Positions 1 to 5,363 of a stretch of DNA of 6,508 nucleotides are shown piece after piece. Position numbers and translations under genes: made by a program. The DNA comes from Treponema sp. (GTDB taxonomy: Bacteria > Spirochaetota > Spirochaetia > Treponematales > Breznakiellaceae): the NCBI GenBank assembly GCA_031280065.1, contig JAITHH010000092.1, positions 1 through 6,508 of the forward strand, read 5' to 3'. Each line of letters begins with the position of its first letter. Positions within the stretch are counted from its first letter, which is position 1. Under the pieces are notes generated by a model, which saw only the letters and a program-made list of their open reading frames with translations, did not search any database and was not told the DNA's origin.

Positions 1-203
1 AATGGTGCTGGGACTGGCACGGGGCATATAGCGGCGGTGCGCAGAGCGATCCCACGGGGGCGGCTTCCGGCGCGGGCCGCGTGGGTCGCGGCGGGTCTTG
101 GGGCTACGATGCGCGGGACGTCCGTTCCGCCAGCCGGGGCTTCGACGGCCCGTCCCTCCGGAGCGACAGGCGGGGCTTCCGGCTGGTTCGTTCCGCGCAG
201 TAG
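1..203 (+). CDS. SUMF1/FGE-fold (C-type lectin-like) protein, C-terminal fragment
   Basis: This is the last 66 codons of a gene that begins before the window; the first full codon is at position 3 and the stop is TAG at 201-203. The fragment starts WCWDWHG, then SDPTGAASG, GRVGRGGSWGYDARD, and ends RRGFRLVRSAQ. That is the typical C-terminus of the FGE-sulfatase (SUMF1) family: W-C-x-D-W, DPTG, R-G-G-S-W, and a closing GFRLVR. In true formylglycine-generating enzymes a catalytic cysteine follows the GGSW block. From memory of the human enzyme, the aligned residue here is Ser (R-S-A-S-R), so this is probably a non-catalytic, binding-type member. Such proteins are also the classic targets of diversity-generating retroelements. 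By analogy with the gene at the right edge, the missing N-terminus could be a caspase-like domain, but this cannot be seen. Family assignment is firm; role is inferred. Confidence 0.9.
   Translation, partial: WCWDWHGAYSGGAQSDPTGAASGAGRVGRGGSWGYDARDVRSASRGFDGPSLRSDRRGFRLVRSAQ
78..203 (+). other. Candidate DGR variable region at the 3' end of the SUMF1 gene
   Basis: Between the GGSW and GFRLVR frames, thirteen codons (G34, Y35, D36, D39, S44, G46, F47, D48, G49, S51, L52, S54 and D55 of the fragment; nucleotides 102-167) all end in C or T, twelve of them in C. They sit where DGR template repeats of lectin-fold targets carry AAC/AAT codons. The invariant codons between them (GCG, CGG, CCG) contain no adenine. 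Adenine is rare throughout. This is what adenine-directed mutagenesis of an Asn-rich template would give, but GC-rich codon usage alone could mimic it. No template repeat, Avd or reverse transcriptase is visible in this window. Confidence 0.4.
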
Positions 204-229
204 GAGTGCGGGGGCGGGAAGAAGTGCGC

Positions 230-261
230 GAACAGTTACCAGGGAACCGCAGATTACGCGG
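230..261 (+). repeat. Direct repeat DR1, left copy
   Basis: This 32-nt sequence (core AACAGTTACCAGGGAACCGC, then AGATTACGCGG) recurs at 416-448 with a single G inserted. The two copies bracket a ~154-bp non-coding segment. No reading frame of the flanking genes covers them. The 'CCGCAGATTACGC' style resembles non-coding dispersed repeats seen in many bacteria, an impression only. Confidence 0.8.
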
Positions 262-293
262 ATGAGAAGGATGGCACAGATGAAGAGCAACAG

Positions 294-326
294 CATCTGC
301 GTCGAACCAAAGGTTCACAATCTGCG
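294..326 (+). repeat. Direct repeat DR2, first copy, with small inverted repeat
   Basis: This 33-nt unit (CATCTGCGTCGAACCAAAGG, then TTCACAATCTGCG) recurs at 339-372 with a few substitutions, 45 nt apart. Each unit carries an inner inverted repeat, here GAACC-AAA-GGTTC. The 12-nt spacer repeats the TCTGYGTACA motif itself. Confidence 0.75.
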
Positions 327-338
327 TACATCTGTGTA

Positions 339-372
339 CATCTGTGTCGAACCGAAGGTTCGCAATCTGTGG
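339..372 (+). repeat. Direct repeat DR2, second copy, with perfect 6-bp hairpin
   Basis: Second copy of the unit at 294-326. Its inverted repeat is perfect: CGAACC (348-353), loop GAA, GGTTCG (357-362). It ends AATCTGTGG (364-372), which can pair with CCGCAGATT at 434-442. Confidence 0.75.
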
Positions 373-442
373 TAAGCGGAAAGGAAGTCCTCTTCCCTGC
401 GGTTTCCGCAGTAAAGAACAGTTACCAGGGGAACCGCAGATT
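364..442 (+). other. Possible structured RNA: branched stem-loop array
   Basis: AATCTGTGG (364-372) can pair with CCGCAGATT (434-442), nine pairs including one G-U. Inside are two adjacent perfect hairpins: GGAAG/CTTCC (383-387 with 392-396, loop TCCT) and CTGCGG/CCGCAG (397-402 with 406-411, loop TTT). TGGTAA (370-375) can alternatively pair with TTACCA (422-427), which would break the outer stem and so offers two exclusive folds. No T tract follows, so it does not read as an intrinsic terminator. Whether it is transcribed is unknown. Confidence 0.35.
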
Positions 443-448
443 ACGCGG
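416..448 (+). repeat. Direct repeat DR1, right copy
   Basis: Second copy of the repeat at 230-261, identical over the core apart from one additional G in the GGGG run (428-431). It supplies the 3' arm of the possible long stem described at 364-442. Confidence 0.8.
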
Positions 449-473
449 TCAACGCCCTGGCGGGCGCAATTAT

Positions 474-491
474 TCACCGTTTATGCGGTGA
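474..491 (+). repeat. Short hairpin overlapping the duplicated leader
   Basis: TCACCG (474-479) and CGGTGA (486-491) form a perfect 6-bp stem around a 6-nt loop. The right arm belongs to the leader block shared with 671-697; the left arm is absent from that second copy, so the hairpin is specific to the decayed copy. Confidence 0.4.
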
Positions 492-579
492 TAAGTTTTG
501 TAGAAGGAGGCAGCAATAAGAACAACACAAATGCCGGGCTTGCGGGAGCAGTATTCGTACTGTTCGCGGCAATGGAATG
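483..579 (+). pseudogene. Decayed duplicate of the lipoprotein leader, SD and signal peptide
   Basis: This stretch is a copy of 671-769, the leader and first codons of the lipoprotein gene at 705. The block ATGCGGTGATAAGTTTT, the SD-like GAAGGAG (503-509) and 30 exact bases (544-573 = 734-763) encoding the hydrophobic signal core (GAVFVLFAA) are kept. Two lesions disable it. The start codon is ATA (516-518) instead of ATG, and one T is missing near 543, putting the signal core out of frame with that start. Similarity stops at about the lipobox and a stop follows immediately. It is probably the relic of a tandem paralogue or of a partial duplication. Confidence 0.75.
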
Positions 580-585
580 AGCAGC

Positions 586-653
586 CAGCGGAGGCGCTGA
601 GGTAATGCCGGGCGGTGAACGCCGGGGGCTTACCGGGCACCGCGCTGTACAGC
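586..653 (+). repeat. Cluster of three hairpins between the two leader copies
   Basis: Three inverted repeats lie in a row: CAGCG/CGCTG (586-590 with 595-599, loop GAGG); a long bulged stem 601-634 (GGTAA with TTACC, GCC with GGC, inner GGCG/CGCC, loop GTGAA); and the palindrome GCTGTACAGC (644-653). None is followed by a T tract. They could be leader-RNA structure for the downstream operon or simply remnants of the duplicated unit. Confidence 0.4.
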
Positions 654-691
654 AGAGATCATTGCTATTAATGCGGTGATAAGTTTTATAG

Positions 692-697
692 AAGGAG
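692..697 (+). promoter_or_regulatory. Shine-Dalgarno of the first lipoprotein gene
   Basis: AAGGAG sits 7 nt before the ATG at 705 and fixes that start. The surrounding leader block is conserved in the decayed copy at 483-515. I could not find a convincing -35/-10 pair; GATAAG (678-683) is the nearest -10-like word. Confidence 0.85.
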
Positions 698-704
698 TTT
701 TGCA

Positions 705-1787
705 ATGAGAGCAAGACAACTGTTGAGCTTGCTGGGAGCAGTATTCGTACTGTTCGCGGCAATTGGATGCGCCGGGTTTCCGGCGCCGGGGACTGCTGAC
801 ACCAGTCCAAAGGATGCCGCCAAGGCCGCGGTAAAATGGGACAACGATTCAGGGGGGTATCTGACCGTCAATAACGACACGAATGATGACCTGATATTGT
901 TTGCCGGAAGCATCAACAACCGCAACATCCTGGGCGGCGTGAGGAAACAGGATTCGCGGCGGGTTGATTTCTTTGACAAACTGCCTGACCCCAGCGGGAA
1001 CTTCCTCCTGCGGGCAGTCAAAGAATCCGTGTACCGCAGCAAGGGGAGCAACCTGGAAAGCGATGATATTGTGTACGCCGGCCTGGTTTCGTTTGATAAA
1101 AACGAGCCGCGGGCTATCGCGCTTATCATTCAAAAGTTCATCGGCGGCGATGCGCTTATTGTAATGCAGAATGACACCAACATGGCATTGCAGATTCGTA
1201 TCAACAGCCCGGACGGTCCGGCGGTTACCACCCTGGCCCCCCTGGAGCGGAACAAGGTAGTCTATATGACCTTCAATCCTGACGGTTATATGTTCTACCC
1301 GGTCTATCAGTATTACGACAAGACCACCATGGGCATACGCAGTATTACTGCCCAATCGCTCTTTGACGGCGTACCCATGATGCCGGAAATCCCCCGGCCC
1401 GGACGGGACAAGCCCACGATCAGCTTTGATTCCAAACCAGCAAGCCTGTTCTCGCCCTTCGCCACGCTCATCGTAACCAACGAGACCAACCGTGGCGTGT
1501 TCCTTAGACGCGGTTCCAGCAGGATGACCAACCAGAACGGAACGACGATGATCAACCCCGGCTCTGAAACGTACGAGCTGAATCTCCAGAAGCAGAAAAG
1601 TCTGGTTGTTGGCGGGATGAATATCGATCCCTCCCTTGGCGAGGCGAATGTGATTCGCATCCACGACTTTGAGTACGAGGCGGAGACGAGTTATCAAATA
1701 CGGGTGCGCCAGGGGAGCGAACCCGTCATTACCCCGCTGGGCAAGTCAGATACCAGCGATCTGTCTTTGCGGCTCTTGAACGAGTAG
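705..1787 (+). CDS. Repeat lipoprotein with three N-D/E-T-N beta modules
   Basis: This 360-residue protein is not a family I recognise. Residues 1-22 are a lipoprotein signal: MRARQ, a hydrophobic core, then lipobox A-I-G-C with Cys22 as the lipidated residue. The mature protein contains three copies of one pattern, a beta strand running into N-D/E-T-N and then a second strand: YLTVNNDTN (52-60), LIVMQNDTN (151-159) and LIVTNETN (255-262). Each is followed by 25-30 residues ending in a hydrophobic strand (DSRRVDFFD, RNKVVYMTF, SETYELNL). This suggests small beta-sandwich modules. The third copy, with its R-G-S-S-R-M continuation, resembles modules in the next gene, so the two proteins are related in their N-terminal parts. 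The start is set by the SD at 692-697. The stop abuts the next ATG, so the genes are coupled. Location is a membrane-anchored envelope protein, periplasmic or surface; function unknown. Confidence 0.9.
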   Translation: MRARQLLSLLGAVFVLFAAIGCAGFPAPGTADTSPKDAAKAAVKWDNDSGGYLTVNNDTNDDLILFAGSINNRNILGGVRKQDSRRVDFFDKLPDPSGNFLLRAVKESVYRSKGSNLESDDIVYAGLVSFDKNEPRAIALIIQKFIGGDALIVMQNDTNMALQIRINSPDGPAVTTLAPLERNKVVYMTFNPDGYMFYPVYQYYDKTTMGIRSITAQSLFDGVPMMPEIPRPGRDKPTISFDSKPASLFSPFATLIVTNETNRGVFLRRGSSRMTNQNGTTMINPGSETYELNLQKQKSLVVGGMNIDPSLGEANVIRIHDFEYEAETSYQIRVRQGSEPVITPLGKSDTSDLSLRLLNE

Positions 1788-3707
1788 ATGAAACAGATGC
1801 ACAACGTTCCATTGCCGGGATTTTCCCGGCGGGGGATATTCAGCTTGTGGGCGCTCATCACGCTCGCCGCCTGCGTCAGCAATGACAAGGGCGGCGTACC
1901 GCCGGAATCATCTGTGCTGCCATCGGGAGCGCAGACCGGCGGACAACAGGCCGGGGTAGAGGGATCGATCCTATTTCACAATAGGACGCCCTTTACCGTG
2001 CATCTGGCGCGGGGTTCAGGGCGGGTCGATACCGCAACCCTGGGCCCCGCCGCTTCATCAAACCCAATCCCCAATGGGTTTGAGAAAGCGGAGACCTACT
2101 ACCCGGTTTTTGATGTGCCCCTCACCGCCAGTTTTTCTATCACCGGACTGAGGCCCGCCAGCATCGATATGCACTATCAGATCGACAACAGGCAGGAACG
2201 CCAGGAAGTGGAAATAACACTCCCGGCGGGCTTTGACGATAACCGCGCGTATGTGGTGTTCACCAATAACACCAAAAGCGGCGGAGTTTCTCTGTCGCGC
2301 AATGAAAGTCCTAACCGCATGACGGGCATTAACTTTAAGAACGCGAAAGATAACATCAACGCCGGTGAAACCATGGTGTTCCGCGAAAACCCCCGTGATG
2401 TAAGATTCCTGCGGGTCAATCCCGGCAATATCAGGTTTGGTGAATTATCCTACCGCACCGGTTTTGTGTATTACTTTGCGTTAAACGGCGCGGCAGTTAC
2501 CCTGACCGACGCCCGGCCCCTGCACCGCGCGGGCGAGAACTCGTGGGCGCTTGCCCTTGACCGCGCGGACGCCGCGCCGCTGCTGATCCCCGGCGTCAAA
2601 GACCCGGCGGCGATGACCGCGATGCTGTCGCCGTCCGGGGGCGCGCATACGCTGCGCGTCTTCAATTCCGCGGGCGCGGAACAGGGAGGCGCGGTTTCGA
2701 TAGACAGCGGCTTTACCATACGCGCCGCCGTACCCGCCGGGCCGGACGCCGTGCTGATTGCGGGCAGCCAGGAAATGCGCGGCGGCGATCATGTTCCCAT
2801 CGCGGAAATACGCCGGGCGGACGGAACCGCGCGGTCGGAACTGGATATTTCTACGCGGAATGACTGCCGCTCGGCGTTTTTCACCAGCGCGGCGGCGAAA
2901 GACGAAGGCGCGTGGCTCATCGCCGGCGGGGCCGGAGAACGCGCCGCCTTGGGCCACGGGGCGTATCTGCGCATGATCCGCGAGGACGGCCCCCGCCTGG
3001 TCTGCGATTGGGAACTGGGCCCCGATGACTTCAAAGCAAAAGCCCCGGCGGGCATCGTCTGCCAGGAGATCGTTTCGCTGGCCTACGACGCGCCCGGCGG
3101 CCGCTGGCTGGCCGCCGGGTACTACGAGCGCGGCGGCGGCCCGGAAGAGGTATCGTTTATCGCGGAGATCAGCGGGCAGGGGGTGATACAGAAAATCACC
3201 TTGACAGAATATCTGTTCAACACAATACGTGCCGGCGCGGATGGCTCCTATTACCTTGCCGGGCAGGAATGGAAAGGCGGCGGCAGCTATGCGCTGGCAG
3301 TCAAGTACAATGCCCAAGGCGAGGAACAGTGGCGGCAGAAGAATCAGCCGCCGTCCCATTCGTTCTACCAGGACGCGGTACTGGATGAAGCGAATCAGCG
3401 GCTGGTGCTTGCGGGAACCATGCGCGCCCGAGCTGACAGCGGCGCTGGCGGCGTTCCCTTTGCCGAAGCCGCGGACATGGGCAGCGGAGCGCTGCTGTGG
3501 CGGGAGGACGCGCAAAGCTGGCGCAAGGAAGCGCCGTCCCTGCCCGGCGGCATAGAAAAAACCGCGTTAGTGTGCGGCATCGCGCTTGCGCCTGACTACG
3601 GCTACGCGCTGGTGCTGTCGGACAACAAGGACGGCGTTCCGGTTAAGCCGTTCATGGCCGCCCGGGTGAATTCCCAGGGCAGGTTTATCACGAATTTACA
3701 GCAGTAA
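1788..3707 (+). CDS. Lipoprotein: two N-x-T beta modules plus probable beta-propeller
   Basis: A 639-residue predicted lipoprotein with lipobox L-A-A-C and Cys29 as the lipidated residue, after an n-region containing SRRGIF. Residues 58-112 and 154-240 hold two modules like those of the preceding gene: GSILFHNRTPFTVHLARGSG and AYVVFTNNTKSGGVSLSRN. From about residue 250 to the end the sequence repeats a blade-like pattern, a strand ending in h-h-A-G followed by a loop and a strand closing with a polar turn. Copies include VLIAGSQ (322-328), WLIAGG (376-381), WLAAGYY (440-446), YYLAGQE (488-494), LVLAGTM (539-545) and YALVLSD (606-612). With a weaker copy near 251-290 this gives six or seven blades, the usual number for a closed propeller. 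The ATG directly follows the previous stop and lacks a good SD, so translation is probably coupled; an ATG three codons later (1797) is an alternative start. Function is unknown; propellers commonly bind proteins or glycans. Confidence 0.88.
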   Translation: MKQMHNVPLPGFSRRGIFSLWALITLAACVSNDKGGVPPESSVLPSGAQTGGQQAGVEGSILFHNRTPFTVHLARGSGRVDTATLGPAASSNPIPNGFEKAETYYPVFDVPLTASFSITGLRPASIDMHYQIDNRQERQEVEITLPAGFDDNRAYVVFTNNTKSGGVSLSRNESPNRMTGINFKNAKDNINAGETMVFRENPRDVRFLRVNPGNIRFGELSYRTGFVYYFALNGAAVTLTDARPLHRAGENSWALALDRADAAPLLIPGVKDPAAMTAMLSPSGGAHTLRVFNSAGAEQGGAVSIDSGFTIRAAVPAGPDAVLIAGSQEMRGGDHVPIAEIRRADGTARSELDISTRNDCRSAFFTSAAAKDEGAWLIAGGAGERAALGHGAYLRMIREDGPRLVCDWELGPDDFKAKAPAGIVCQEIVSLAYDAPGGRWLAAGYYERGGGPEEVSFIAEISGQGVIQKITLTEYLFNTIRAGADGSYYLAGQEWKGGGSYALAVKYNAQGEEQWRQKNQPPSHSFYQDAVLDEANQRLVLAGTMRARADSGAGGVPFAEAADMGSGALLWREDAQSWRKEAPSLPGGIEKTALVCGIALAPDYGYALVLSDNKDGVPVKPFMAARVNSQGRFITNLQQ

Positions 3708-3711
3708 GGAG
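3706..3711 (+). promoter_or_regulatory. Shine-Dalgarno of the DUF4384 gene, overlapping the upstream stop
   Basis: AAGGAG begins within the TAA stop (3705-3707) of the preceding gene and lies 6 nt before ATG 3718. The overlap supports co-transcription and fixes the start. Confidence 0.85.
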
Positions 3712-3717
3712 ACGGGT

Positions 3718-5247
3718 ATGTATAAACGATGCGGGTTCTTTGCGGCGGCGCTTGCGGTCATCTTGACGGCAGTGCCGGTAACAGTTTTGCTGGCGGAAGA
3801 CCTTGACGGCGGCGTCAAGCGGGCGGTGGACGCGCTGGCAATGCGGATCAGCGCTTCAATGGAAGTGAGCGTGGGGGATTTCTTTCTGGCGGGAACGCAG
3901 ACGCCCAGCGGCCTGTCCCGCCATCTTGAGGGCAGGGTGGATCACCACGCGGCAAACAACAGCCGGATCAGGCTGAAGCCCCGCACCCGGGGTTTGGCCC
4001 GTGTCAGCGGCTATCAGAAAGGCATCATCCAGGGGACATTCACCCTGGAGGGCGATATGGTCAGAATCACTATCAAGCTGGTCTCTGAATCAACGGGTGA
4101 ATCGCTGGGCTCGAATGAGTTTACGATTCCCCGCACGGAATTGGAGCGGCTCAACATTGCTGTGCTGCCGCAGAACTTGCCGACACCAAATGACGTGATC
4201 AAACAGGAAGAAATACTGGGCCCGGCGGTTGATCCCGCGCCCGCTCCCCCGCCCCAGCCGCCGCGTCCGGGCCCCGCGCCAACGCCCGCGCCGCAGACCA
4301 ACGCGCAGGAATTCCGTATTGCGGCGTGGCCGAATTCGGACAGCGGGACGTACATTGACGGGGACGGGCTGGAGATAACGCTGGAGGCTGACCGGGACTG
4401 TTACTTTAAGGTGTACCATATCGATGTGAACAACCGGATGCAGCTTTTGTATCCGAACCAGATCAACAGGGATAATGTTCTGCGGGCGAATACGAAGCGG
4501 ACGATTCCAGAGCCGGGCACGGTGAAGTTCAACGCGGAAGCGCCTTACGGGCAGGAGACTATTCTGGTGGCGGCTTCGACCGCGCAGTTTGAGAACATGG
4601 AGAAGGAATTCGGCGTTATCAAACAGGCGACAAAAGAATTGGTGAATACCGCGCTGGAGCGGGCGCGGCGGGGGATAGGCATTAAGCCGGATAACCGGTC
4701 TGTTGTTACGCCAGGGCAAATTCCGGCAAGCGCTGAGACGCGGTTTAACATTACGATACTGCCGCGGGATCATGCGGACGCGGTGTTTTCCTACCGGAAG
4801 CCCGCTGATATGGCTGGGACGGTACAAACGCTGCGCACAGATATTCTGCGCCGGGGGGGTACTTTTACGGGGGATGAACGGCAGGGTTCCTACACGGCGG
4901 ATGGTATGTGGTGCGGCTATCAGGTGAGCGGGGAGACGGTTACTGTGCGATACCGGCGCATGGGCAATGAGAACGGAGGGGCATCCAGGGGCGCTGCGCG
5001 GGCGTTCAACTTTTCGTTTGACAAGCCGCGCAATCTTGGTCAGGCGCTGCAATCGGTGCGCAGCGGGATTGAGGGCAAGGGGGGTGTGTTTTCGGGGAAC
5101 GACCGGGAGGGGAGTTTCCGGGCGTCTGGGATAGCGGGGCGGTACGATGTAGCGGAGAAGGTAACGGTAACGATACATGAGAAGCCGGTGGTGATACCGA
5201 ATGGGATGATAGAGCGGGAGGTGCGGAGTTATTTTGGGGCGCGGTAG
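3718..5247 (+). CDS. Exported DUF4384 protein with FlgO/LpoB-like N-domain
   Basis: A 509-residue exported protein. Residues 1-26 form a cleavable signal peptide (MYKR, hydrophobic core, cut likely after LLA). Residues 28-150 read like the alpha/beta domain of FlgO/LpoB/CsgG-type envelope proteins: an opening helix (VKRAVDALAMRIS), then GIIQGTFTLEGDMVRITIKL and STGESLGSNEFTIPR, which fit the usual 'builds a score from parameters, G-x-Y/F, R-h-h-h-x-h-h, TGE' pattern. A Pro/Ala linker spans 172-192. Residues 197-288 match DUF4384: FRIAAWPNSDSGTYIDGD, DCYFKVYHIDVNNRMQLLYPN and ETILVAAS. The C-terminus holds a duplicated module, 357-410 and 432-487, with 18 of 47 ungapped positions identical (KP, GG-F-G, R-x-G-S, A-x-G, Y-x-V). 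DUF4384 proteins are often neighbours of caspase-like peptidases, as here. Probable periplasmic accessory or partner protein; biochemical role unknown. Confidence 0.9.
   Translation: MYKRCGFFAAALAVILTAVPVTVLLAEDLDGGVKRAVDALAMRISASMEVSVGDFFLAGTQTPSGLSRHLEGRVDHHAANNSRIRLKPRTRGLARVSGYQKGIIQGTFTLEGDMVRITIKLVSESTGESLGSNEFTIPRTELERLNIAVLPQNLPTPNDVIKQEEILGPAVDPAPAPPPQPPRPGPAPTPAPQTNAQEFRIAAWPNSDSGTYIDGDGLEITLEADRDCYFKVYHIDVNNRMQLLYPNQINRDNVLRANTKRTIPEPGTVKFNAEAPYGQETILVAASTAQFENMEKEFGVIKQATKELVNTALERARRGIGIKPDNRSVVTPGQIPASAETRFNITILPRDHADAVFSYRKPADMAGTVQTLRTDILRRGGTFTGDERQGSYTADGMWCGYQVSGETVTVRYRRMGNENGGASRGAARAFNFSFDKPRNLGQALQSVRSGIEGKGGVFSGNDREGSFRASGIAGRYDVAEKVTVTIHEKPVVIPNGMIEREVRSYFGAR
4786..5187 (+). 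repeat. Internal protein-level tandem duplication in the DUF4384 gene
   Basis: Two copies of a ~57-residue module lie at 4786-4962 and 5011-5187. Both start F-S-Y/F-x-K-P, have R-(x)2-I, G-G-x-F-x-G, R-x-G-S, A-x-G and Y-x-V, and end in V-T-V. The copies share about 38% identity (18/47), so the duplication is old. The second continues into a conserved-looking tail, VVIPNGMIEREVRSYFG. Confidence 0.8.
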
Positions 5248-5363
5248 GAAGGAGGAAAAAGAAGCGGGGGCGCGGTTACTTGCCGGGAGGTCTGGAGGGC
5301 CTAGGCCCTCCAGCGGGGGATTTAGGGGGCAGCGCCCCCTAAGAAACAACAAGGAGCAAAACG
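5248..5363 (+). repeat. Double-hairpin intergenic element, REP-like, before the caspase gene
   Basis: Two strong inverted repeats sit 8 nt apart: a perfect 22-bp palindrome at 5292-5313 (arms CTGGAGGGCCT and AGGCCCTCCAG) and a perfect 9-bp stem at 5322-5330 with 5334-5342 (TTAGGGGGC, loop AGC, GCCCCCTAA). There is no T tract, so these are not classic terminators; they may attenuate or stabilise the transcript. The sequence style suggests a dispersed REP-like element. It is bracketed by similar words, AAGGAGGAAAAAGAAG (5249-5264) and AAGGAGCAAAACGATG (5351-5366), with 13 of 16 bases identical; the first is an orphan SD with no start codon after it. Confidence 0.65.
5351..5356 (+). promoter_or_regulatory. 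Shine-Dalgarno of the caspase-SUMF1 gene
   Basis: AAGGAG is 7 nt upstream of ATG 5364, immediately after the double-hairpin element, and decides this start. Confidence 0.85.

Noticed and set aside
294..372. Repeat-spacer-repeat resembling a CRISPR
   Set aside because: Only two imperfect units, a 12-nt spacer made of repeat-like sequence, and no cas genes.
37..375. 112-codon + frame over the left edge
   Set aside because: It overlaps the SUMF1 tail in the wrong frame and then runs through the DR repeats; no SD and no plausible product.
344..580. 78-codon + frame ending in the signal-like GAVFVLFAAME
   Set aside because: The hydrophobic tail is the frameshifted remnant of the duplicated signal peptide; its own upstream part crosses non-coding repeats.
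662..690. Sigma-70 promoter TTGCTA with TTTATA before the first lipoprotein gene
   Set aside because: The -10 match is poor and initiation from it would remove the SD; GATAAG at 678-683 is only marginally better.
1824..1844. Twin-arginine signal (SRRGIF) in the second lipoprotein
   Set aside because: The motif departs from S-R-R-x-F-L-K after the arginines and a standard LAAC lipobox follows; ordinary Sec export is the simpler reading.
2481..3515. 344-codon antisense frame opposite the propeller lipoprotein
   Set aside because: Composition artefact of GC-rich DNA; no recognisable domain, and the + strand repeats are coherent.
5292..5342. Intrinsic terminator between the DUF4384 and caspase genes
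   Set aside because: Stems are strong but no T run follows either; at most attenuation or RNA stabilisation.
4090..5352. 420-codon antisense frame opposite the DUF4384 gene
   Set aside because: Arg/Pro-rich shadow product, starting inside the hairpin element; the + strand frame has a recognised domain and signal peptide.
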